From: Prauserella flavalba | GTDB lineage: Bacteria > Actinomycetota > Actinomycetes > Mycobacteriales > Pseudonocardiaceae | Assembly: GCF_003202235.1 (NCBI RefSeq) | Contig: NZ_MASU01000009.1 | Coordinates: 2,501-66,500, forward strand | Direction of reading: 5' to 3' | DNA: 64,000 bases | Part shown: in pieces, positions 48,070-54,573 of the stretch | How the letters are laid out: each line of letters opens with the position of its first letter | Position numbering within the stretch: position 1 is the first letter of the stretch | Made by a program: the position numbers and the translations under genes | Notes under the pieces: model-generated | Seen by the model: only the letters and a program-made list of their open reading frames with translations | Databases searched by the model: none | What the model was told of the DNA's origin: nothing

Positions 48070-48175
48070 CAAATGACAGTAGCGAGGCCCTGCGCATCCC
48101 GCAAGGGACCGCCCAGACGGCAGTGCCCACCTGGACTGACGCGAAAGCGTCGGACCCCGAAGGCATCATGGGGGC

Positions 48176-48865
48176 ATGTACCGCGAGAGCCCCGCGCCCG
48201 CGCACCTGCGCGACGCCGTGCGCTGCCTCTGGCAGAGCACGGTGACCCCGGGCAAGCGGATCGTGCCCGACGGGTGCGTCGACCTGATGGTCGCCGGCGA
48301 GCGGGTGTTCGTCGCCGGGCCCGACACCGGGCACTGGGACACCGCGCTGCCCGGCGGCACCCTCGTGCACGGCATCCGCTTCCGGCCCGGTCACGCCCCG
48401 CGCGCGCTGGGCGTGGCCGCCGCGGAGCTGACCGACCAGCGGGTGACGCTCGCCGACCTGTGGGGCTCGCACGGAGCCGCGGCCACCGACCTGCTGCTGC
48501 ACCGGCCCGCCGCGCTCGCCGACGTCGTCGCGGGCAGGTTGTCCCGCGAGCGGGACCCGCTGCTGGAGACGCTGCTCGCCCGCCTCGACGACGGGGTCGC
48601 CCGGGTGTCGGAGGCGCTCGCCGGGCTCGGCGTCGGCGAGCGCCAGCTGCGGCGGCGGTTCACGCTCGCCGTCGGCTACGGGCCTGCGACCTACCTGCGC
48701 GTCGCCCGCCTGCAGCGCGCCATCGCGGGCACCCACAGGGCCGCCGACCTCGCGTCGCTCGCCGCCGGGGCCGGCTACGCCGACCAGGCGCACCTCTCCC
48801 GCGACTGCCGCGACCTCACCGGCTCCACCCCGCGGGCCTTCTTCCGGCTCGCCCTGGCCGCGTGA
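48176..48865 (+). CDS. AraC-family transcriptional regulator
   Basis: 229 residues. The N-terminal ligand-type domain (YRESPAPAHLRDAVRCLW, IVPDGCVDLMVAG, GIRFRPGHAPRALG) is the DUF6597-like arrangement of actinomycete AraC proteins. The C-terminal two HTH units span about 140-225: LGVGERQLRRRFTLAVGYGPATYLRVARLQRA, then SLAAGAGYADQAHLSRDCRDLTGSTPRAFF. It diverges from the E1 gene and may control it. The effector is unknown. Confidence 0.9.
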   Translation: MYRESPAPAHLRDAVRCLWQSTVTPGKRIVPDGCVDLMVAGERVFVAGPDTGHWDTALPGGTLVHGIRFRPGHAPRALGVAAAELTDQRVTLADLWGSHGAAATDLLLHRPAALADVVAGRLSRERDPLLETLLARLDDGVARVSEALAGLGVGERQLRRRFTLAVGYGPATYLRVARLQRAIAGTHRAADLASLAAGAGYADQAHLSRDCRDLTGSTPRAFFRLALAA

Positions 48866-48911
48866 CCGTTCCGTTCAAGACCCGGCCCGGCCGGGCTGCC
48901 ATGCTCACGGC

Positions 48912-49808
48912 ATGAGCACATCGGCACTCGACCGCGCCCACGACTTCCTGGTGACCCACGCGAGGCTGCTCGAACGCCGCCTCGCCGAGCTGTGGCTCGG
49001 CAAGTCGGCCCCGGCCACGGCGTTCGCGGTGCTCGACGCGCTCGCGGCATACCGCAACCCCGACGGCGGCCTCGGGCACGCCCTCGAACCGGACGCGCGC
49101 GCCCCGGAGAGCCAGCCCCTGGCCGTGGACTTCGCGCTCGAGGCCGTCGAGCAGGTGCTGGACTCGCCGGCCGGGGCCGATCCGGTGGTCCGTGACCGGG
49201 TCGCCGGGTTCGCGGAGAGTCTCGTGCCCTACCTGGAGTCAGTCGCCGCGCCCTCCGGCGGGCTGCCGATCGTGCTGCCCTCGGTCGCCCGGTACCCCCG
49301 GGCCGCGCACTGGGGCGACGGGCGGTTCCCGCCCGGGCTCAACCCGACGGCCGGCATCGTCACGCGCCTGCGCAGGGCGGGGGCGAAGGGAGCGTGGCTG
49401 GACACCGCCGACGAGTTCTGCCGCGCCGAGATCGACCGGCTCACCGGCCTCGACGGGCACAGCGCGCTCAACGTGCTCCACTTCCTCGCACACGCGCCCG
49501 ACCGGGACTGGGCCGCCCGCCAGCGCGCGGAGATCGCCGGGCGCCTCGCCGGCCTGCCCCACTTCCACCTCTACCCCGGGGAGGGCTACGGGCTGACCCC
49601 GCTCGACCTGGCCCCGCTGCCGGACGACCCGCTGCGCGAACTGGTCCCCGCCGACGCCGTCACCGCGCACCTCACGGCGCTCGCGGCGGCCCAGCAGCCC
49701 GACGGCGGCTGGCCGCTGTCGTGGGAGCCGCCCGGCCCGGCGTCGCTACTGGAGTGGCGCGGCGTGGTGACACTGAAGGCTGCCCGCGCGCTCGGGGCCA
49801 ACGCCTGA
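48912..49808 (+). CDS. Alpha/alpha-toroid (prenyltransferase/squalene-cyclase repeat) hypothetical protein
   Basis: 298 residues without signal peptide. Two repeats show the QW-like signature of toroid folds: AYRNPDGGLGHALEPD near residue 48 and AAQQPDGGWPLSWEPPG near residue 262. The middle has paired helices (LNVLHFLAHAPDRDWAARQRAEI). It lacks the DXDD-type catalytic motif of terpene cyclases, so it may be a binding or structural protein rather than an enzyme. Function unknown; it stands between the AraC regulator and the toxin-antitoxin pair. Confidence 0.7.
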   Translation: MSTSALDRAHDFLVTHARLLERRLAELWLGKSAPATAFAVLDALAAYRNPDGGLGHALEPDARAPESQPLAVDFALEAVEQVLDSPAGADPVVRDRVAGFAESLVPYLESVAAPSGGLPIVLPSVARYPRAAHWGDGRFPPGLNPTAGIVTRLRRAGAKGAWLDTADEFCRAEIDRLTGLDGHSALNVLHFLAHAPDRDWAARQRAEIAGRLAGLPHFHLYPGEGYGLTPLDLAPLPDDPLRELVPADAVTAHLTALAAAQQPDGGWPLSWEPPGPASLLEWRGVVTLKAARALGANA

Positions 49809-49947
49809 AGGCTGGACACCACCCCGAGGGAACGGCAGACTGGGGAAACCGCCTACAGCAAGTGTGTGACTATGTGCGTTCGGTATTACTGCCGGTGAAA
49901 TCTCGCACAAATAGGATCGAGAAGCGCACGAACCCGCACAGACGGGC

Positions 49948-49953
49948 TAGTCT
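49948..49953 (+). promoter_or_regulatory. -10 hexamer of the toxin-antitoxin operon
   Basis: TAGTCT ends exactly six bases before the antitoxin ATG at 49960, consistent with a leaderless message. ACAGAC (49939-49944) and GTCTGT (49962-49967) form an inverted repeat around it, a plausible autoregulatory operator. No good -35 is visible. Confidence 0.5.
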
Positions 49954-49959
49954 ATGCGC

Positions 49960-50544
49960 ATGTCTGTCGCGCTCGAGAACGTGCTCGCCAAGGCCGGCCT
50001 CCGGGTCAGCTCGTCGCAGTTCCTGGCACTGGTGGAGGAGGCCGCACGACGGCTGTCCCCGCCGAACCCCGAGCCTGCGCACTACTTCTCCGCCGAGCAG
50101 CAGGAGGCGCTGGCCGACGTGGGACTCGACCTCGCGTCGCACCGCCAGGGCGAGACCGACTACCGCGCCCGCAGCGTGGCCGAGCACGCCGTGCTCGCCG
50201 ACTCCGCCCTCACGGTGATCGAGGCGGCCCGCAGGCTCGGCGTCGACGACAGCAGGATCCGGCACCGGCTCAAGGAGCGCAGGCTCACCGGCTGGAAGGA
50301 CCAGGGCGGCTGGCGCCTGCCCGCGTGGCAGTTCACCGCCACGAGCGTCCTGCCGGGCATCGAGACCGTGCTGCGTGCCGTGCCCGAGGACTCGCCCGCG
50401 CTCGTCGTCGCGGCGTTCATGAGCACTCCGCAACCCGACCTGGTGATCAACGGCAAGCCCGCCACCCCGAGGCAGTGGCTGCTCGCCGGGGGCGATCCGG
50501 AGCCCGTCGCGCAGCTCGCGACCACGCTCGGCACCCCGGCCTGA
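49960..50544 (+). CDS. Antitoxin of a RES-type toxin-antitoxin pair (HTH plus MbcA/ParS-like tail)
   Basis: 194 residues. The middle (83-110, LTVIEAARRLGVDDSRIRHRLKERRL) reads like an excisionase/MerR-type winged HTH instead of the usual Xre HTH. The C-terminal part (145-190, ALVVAAFMSTPQPDLVINGKPATPRQWLLAGGDPEPVAQLA) resembles the DUF2384/MbcA-ParS domain, which neutralises RES toxins by blocking the NAD site. An N-terminal segment (1-75) has no match I know. Its gene precedes the toxin by 40 bases. Antitoxin role is inferred from position plus the tail domain. Confidence 0.75.
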   Translation: MSVALENVLAKAGLRVSSSQFLALVEEAARRLSPPNPEPAHYFSAEQQEALADVGLDLASHRQGETDYRARSVAEHAVLADSALTVIEAARRLGVDDSRIRHRLKERRLTGWKDQGGWRLPAWQFTATSVLPGIETVLRAVPEDSPALVVAAFMSTPQPDLVINGKPATPRQWLLAGGDPEPVAQLATTLGTPA

Positions 50545-50584
50545 ACACACGGCGAGAGCACGAGGAGACGGTTAGTCACGCTCG

Positions 50585-51238
50585 ATGGCAAGGCTGCCAC
50601 TACCCCCCGCGCGCGCGGTACTGCTCAACGAGCTGCGCAGGAACGAGGACATCGTCGCGGTGCACCCGGGCACCCGCCTGGTCCGGATCTTCACCGCCCG
50701 CGGCAACCACCCACAGCGCTGGGACACCTTCCGCTACACCGGCCCGCTGCCGCACGGCCGCTTCGACCCGCAGCAGCCCCGGCACGGCGAGCCGGTGCAC
50801 GACCCGCACAACGGTGTCCTCTACTTCGGACTCTCGGTGCGCACGAGCATCGCGGAGGTCTACCAGACCACGTCCACTGTGGACCGTAAGACGCGCGGGC
50901 CGCACCTGGTGATCGTGCGACCGTCGCGCACGCTGCGCCTGCTCGACCTCTCCGGCCTGTGGCCGACGCGGGTCGGCGCCTCGCAGGAGATCTCCAGCGG
51001 GCCGAAGAAGATCACCCAGGCCTGGGCGAGGGCCGTGCGCGCGGCGTTCGGCGACCTCGACGGCGTCTGGTACCGGTCGTCGATGGACTCCGGCGCACCG
51101 GCCGTCTGTCTGTGGGACCCGCCCTCGGGCGGCGCCCTGCCGTCGTCGCCGGACGTGCTGCTGCCGCTGGACCATCCCGGTCTCGACGTGCCGCTCAGCC
51201 GCGTCTGCCAGGAGCTGAACTACCTGATGCTCAACTGA
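50585..51238 (+). CDS. RES-domain toxin (NAD phosphorylase/hydrolase type)
   Basis: 217 residues. RES toxins such as MbcT break down NAD+. The family residues are visible: R31/R34 in GTRLVRIF, R59 in PLPHGRFDPQ, Y80 in NGVLYFGLSVRTSIAEVYQ with E91, and a C-terminal serine region (RSSMDSGAPAVCLWDP). Length is longer than the shortest RES toxins. The gene ends eight bases past the end of the convergent S9 peptidase gene, so the two 3' ends overlap. Confidence 0.88.
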   Translation: MARLPLPPARAVLLNELRRNEDIVAVHPGTRLVRIFTARGNHPQRWDTFRYTGPLPHGRFDPQQPRHGEPVHDPHNGVLYFGLSVRTSIAEVYQTTSTVDRKTRGPHLVIVRPSRTLRLLDLSGLWPTRVGASQEISSGPKKITQAWARAVRAAFGDLDGVWYRSSMDSGAPAVCLWDPPSGGALPSSPDVLLPLDHPGLDVPLSRVCQELNYLMLN

Positions 51239-53168
51239 CCGGCAGGTACCGCCGCCACCAGTCGAGCACGGCTTCGAAGCGCTGCAGCCGGTGCCGGGGC
51301 TTTCCGGACCGGGTCAGCTCATGGCCCTCGCCGGGGAACAGCAGGAACTCGGTTTCCGTGCCGTTCTTCTTGAGCGCCACGAACATCCGCTGCGCCTGCT
51401 CCAGCGGGCAGCGCCAGTCCTGTTCGGAATGCACCACCGCGAACGGGATCCTGATGTCGGCGGCGTAGGTGAGCGGGCTGCGCCTGCGCTGCTCCTCCGG
51501 GTCGGTGCCCACGTAGTTCTCGGTGAAGAACCAGCCGATGTCGGAGCTGCCGGAGAACGAGTCCCACGCGTTGACCGCCCGTTCGCTCCACGCGGCGCGG
51601 AACCGCTCGCCGTGGTGCGACGCCAGCCAGCCGGTCATGAACCCGCCGTAGGACCCGCCCATGACGCCGACTCGCCCGGAGTCCACATCGGAGCGTTCCA
51701 GTACCGCGTCGAGCAGGGCCAGCAGGTCGTCGGCGTCGACGGTGCCGAGCGCCCCGACGACGGCACGCCCGTGCCGCTCGCCGTAGCTCGCCGACCCGCG
51801 CGGGTTGGCGAGCACCACGGCGTACCCGGCCGAGGCATACACCTGCGCCTCGTCGAAGAGGCTCCACTCGTAGGGCGCGAACGGTCCGCCGTGGATGACG
51901 AGCAGCACCGGGTGCGGGCCCTCGCCCTCGGGCAGTACGAGCCAGCCGTGCACGGGGTAGCCGTCCGGCGCGGTCGCGGTGAGCTCCTCGGCGGACCGGA
52001 TGCCGCTGTCCCGCAGCGGCGCGGAGAAGTCGGTCAGCCGGCTGGCCTCGCCGCCGCTCAGCACCACGACCTCGCCCGCGTCGGCGGGGCCCGCCTGCAC
52101 GAGGACGATCGTGTCCCCGTCGACCGCGAAGCTCCGCACGGCGGCACGCTCACCGGCGAACAGCTTGAGCCCGGACAGCTCCACGCGGTCGCCCTCGCGC
52201 GGCACCGAGCGCAGCTCGGCCGCGCCGCGGTTGCGCACCACCACGAGCACGCCGTCCTCGTAAGGGACCGGCTCGCCCACCGGGGCGCAGTCGACCGTCT
52301 CGGTGTCGGTCAGCCTTCTCGGCTCCCCGCCGGGGGCCGCGGCCCACAGGCCGGTGTTGCGCGCCACCTCGGACAGCCCCTCGAACTCGAGGCCGTAGTA
52401 GAGGATCGTGCCGTCGGCGGCGACGGCGGGATGCGAGGCGGTGCCCCGGGTGCGCACCGCGAGCACGGGAGCGCCGCCCCCGGCGGGAACCGCGTACAGG
52501 TCGGTGTGCAGCGTCTCGGTGCGGTCCCAGTCGCGCGGGGCGACGACGAGCACCGACTCGCCGCCGGGTGTCCACGCCGGGTCGGAGACGTCGGCCTCAC
52601 CCTCGGTCAGCGGTGCCGGGTCCGTCGCGGGCTCGGCCGTGTCCACCACGAACAGGCGCTTCGGCCGGTCGCGCAGGAAGCCGACGTCGTCGACGCGGTA
52701 GTCGTACCGCGTGATGCGCCGCGGTGCCTCCTCGGCCGCCTCGGGAGCATCGTCCTCGCCGGGAGGCGGGGTGCCGTAGCGGCCGGGCTCGGGCACGCGC
52801 GCGGTGAACGCGATCCGCCGCGAGTCGGGTGCCCACACCGGTGCGTCCACGCCGAGGGGAAGTTCGGTGACCCTGCGTGCCTCGCCGCCCGAGACGGGCA
52901 TGACGTGCAGCTGAGGGCGGGAGAGCGGGCCGGACTTGCCGGTGCCGCGCAGGAAGGCGACCCACCGGCCGTCCGGGGAGACGGCGGGTGCGCTGTCGCG
53001 CTCTCCGTGGGTCCAGGGGGTGTCGGCGCCGTCCGGCCCGATCCGGCGCAGCGAACTCCGGTAGGAGTTGCCTGCCAGATCGGGCCGGGACAGCGCGACC
53101 AGGATCAGGTCGCCGGCGGCTGCCGGCCTGCCGGGAACGGCGAGCAGTTCGAGGTCAACGGGACGCAC
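51231..53168 (-). CDS. S9-family serine peptidase (acylaminoacyl-peptidase/DPP-like)
   Basis: 645 residues. The N-terminal beta-propeller (about 40-400) has repeats such as APAVSPDGRWVAFLRG and DPAWTPGGESVLVV. The C-terminal alpha/beta hydrolase has the nucleophile S506 (MGGSYGGFM), the aspartate D584 and the histidine H616 (GEGHELTRSG). No signal peptide is visible, so it probably acts in the cytoplasm on short peptides or acyl-peptides. GTG start. It overlaps the 3' end of the RES toxin gene by eight bases. Confidence 0.92.
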   Translation of the reverse strand: MRPVDLELLAVPGRPAAAGDLILVALSRPDLAGNSYRSSLRRIGPDGADTPWTHGERDSAPAVSPDGRWVAFLRGTGKSGPLSRPQLHVMPVSGGEARRVTELPLGVDAPVWAPDSRRIAFTARVPEPGRYGTPPPGEDDAPEAAEEAPRRITRYDYRVDDVGFLRDRPKRLFVVDTAEPATDPAPLTEGEADVSDPAWTPGGESVLVVAPRDWDRTETLHTDLYAVPAGGGAPVLAVRTRGTASHPAVAADGTILYYGLEFEGLSEVARNTGLWAAAPGGEPRRLTDTETVDCAPVGEPVPYEDGVLVVVRNRGAAELRSVPREGDRVELSGLKLFAGERAAVRSFAVDGDTIVLVQAGPADAGEVVVLSGGEASRLTDFSAPLRDSGIRSAEELTATAPDGYPVHGWLVLPEGEGPHPVLLVIHGGPFAPYEWSLFDEAQVYASAGYAVVLANPRGSASYGERHGRAVVGALGTVDADDLLALLDAVLERSDVDSGRVGVMGGSYGGFMTGWLASHHGERFRAAWSERAVNAWDSFSGSSDIGWFFTENYVGTDPEEQRRRSPLTYAADIRIPFAVVHSEQDWRCPLEQAQRMFVALKKNGTETEFLLFPGEGHELTRSGKPRHRLQRFEAVLDWWRRYLPVS

Positions 53169-53205
53169 GGCCCCGACACTACCCGATCCTTAGCAGAACT
53201 AACGG

Positions 53206-54276
53206 TTACTTCTCGGTCCGCGAACCGGCTTCCTGCTCCGCGTGGTCCTGGGCCCCGAGCTCCTTCGCCTCGCGCTCCTCACGCTGCTCGGGCGCCTCGG
53301 CCTTGAGGTTCATGCCCCCGGCGCTCGCGGCCTCGGGGTCACGCTTGGCCTTGCGCAGGCTGAGCAGCGTGGTGGCGGTCAGGACCACCACGATGAAGCC
53401 GAGCGACATCCAGTTGTTGATCTCCAGCCATGCCGGGGTCACGTGGTACTCGTGCAGCGCGTGCAGCACGAGCTTGAGCCCGATGAAGCCGAGGATGATC
53501 GCCAGCCCGTAGGACAGGTAGACGAGCTTGTTGACCAGGCCGCCGAGCAGGAAGTACAGCTGCCGCAACCCCATCAGCGCGAAGGCGTTGGCGGCGAACA
53601 CCAGGTAGGCGTCCTGCGTGATGCCGAAGATCGCGGGGATCGAGTCGACCGCGAACAGCAGGTCGGCGCTGCCGATCGCGACGATCACCACGAACATCGG
53701 CGTGATGTAGCGCTTGCCGTCCTTCTTGACGAACGAGTGGTGCCCCACGTAGTCGTCGGTCACGGGGAAGATCTTGCGAACCCAGCGGGTGACGGCGTTC
53801 TCGTGGTACTCCTCGTGCCCGCCGTTGTCGCGGACCATGCTGACCGCCGTCCACACGAGCACGGCGCCGAAGAGGAAGAAGATCCACACGAACTGCGCGA
53901 TCAGCGCGGCACCGACCGCGATGAACGCACCGCGCATCACGAGCGCGATGAGAATACCGATGAGCAGGACCCGGTGCTGGTGGATCGCCGGGACCTTGAA
54001 CGACGACATGATCACCATGAAGATGAACAGGTTGTCGACCGACAGGGAGTACTCGGTGATGTACCCGGTGAAGAACTCGACCCCGGGATCGTGTCCACCG
54101 AACACCCAGACCCCGATACCGAACAGCACGGCGCACGAGACGTAGAAAGTCACCCAGCGGGCGGCCTCGCCTGTCGTGACCTCGTGCGGCTTGCGGTCGA
54201 CGATCACGAGGTCGATCGCGATCAGGACGAGTAGCCCGCCAATCGTGGCGAGCCACAGCCAAAAGGGCACCGTCAT
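53206..54276 (-). CDS. TerC/Alx-family membrane protein (probable manganese exporter)
   Basis: 356 residues, about nine membrane helices. The family signatures are EYSLSVDNLFIFMVIM and GSADLLFAVDSIPAIFGIT, with the acidic residues that bind metal. The C-terminal tail (GGMNLKAEAPEQREEREAKE) is charged and cytoplasmic. Upstream lies a manganese (yybP-ykoY) riboswitch whose expression platform includes its ribosome site, so its synthesis should rise when Mn2+ is high. That supports manganese export over tellurite resistance. Confidence 0.93.
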   Translation of the reverse strand: MTVPFWLWLATIGGLLVLIAIDLVIVDRKPHEVTTGEAARWVTFYVSCAVLFGIGVWVFGGHDPGVEFFTGYITEYSLSVDNLFIFMVIMSSFKVPAIHQHRVLLIGILIALVMRGAFIAVGAALIAQFVWIFFLFGAVLVWTAVSMVRDNGGHEEYHENAVTRWVRKIFPVTDDYVGHHSFVKKDGKRYITPMFVVIVAIGSADLLFAVDSIPAIFGITQDAYLVFAANAFALMGLRQLYFLLGGLVNKLVYLSYGLAIILGFIGLKLVLHALHEYHVTPAWLEINNWMSLGFIVVVLTATTLLSLRKAKRDPEAASAGGMNLKAEAPEQREEREAKELGAQDHAEQEAGSRTEK

Positions 54277-54311
54277 CTAAAGAATCCTCCGGTTAGCGGG
54301 ATAGCGGCCAC

Positions 54312-54416
54312 TACCCGGAGGTCTCTCCCACCGGACGCACCGGCCGACGGCGCCGGGTGCCCCGAGGGGACAGCCGTGTTGACGACACCGTCGCGAAGGA
54401 ATACTCCCCTCCACAA
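54312..54416 (-). promoter_or_regulatory. yybP-ykoY manganese riboswitch upstream of terC
   Basis: The minus-strand RNA has the two conserved metal-site loops: GGGGAGTATT (54409-54400) and GGGAGAGACC (54329-54320). They are enclosed by helix P1, GGAGG (54412-54408) with CCTCC (54321-54317). The middle contains GTCGTCA, common in actinobacterial members. The 3' strand of P1, CCTCCGG (54321-54315), can instead pair with the ribosome site CCGGAGG (54292-54286). When Mn2+ closes P1 the ribosome site should be free, so translation turns on. Confidence 0.85.
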
Positions 54417-54558
54417 CGCCTCCATCATCGCGGGTCGGAGTCCGGAAAGCCAGCCACGATCACGCACGTCACCTTGCTTGCATGCGTAACTTCGGTCACA
54501 TCGGACAACCCTGTGTGCCTGGTCCGGGATGCCCGTCGGACGTTCTCAGCAAACGCAC

Positions 54559-54564
54559 CATAAT
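54559..54564 (+). promoter_or_regulatory. -10 hexamer of the hydrolase-ABC operon
   Basis: CATAAT precedes the likely GTG start at 54574 by nine bases; TCGGAC (54536-54541) sits 17 bases upstream as a possible -35. The message may be leaderless or nearly so. This promoter faces away from the terC riboswitch. Confidence 0.5.
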
Positions 54565-54573
54565 GTGAACGCC

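Noticed and set aside
48880-48900. GGCCCGGCCGGGCT palindrome after the AraC gene as a terminator
   Set aside because: It is self-complementary without a loop and of a kind expected often by chance in 70% GC DNA.
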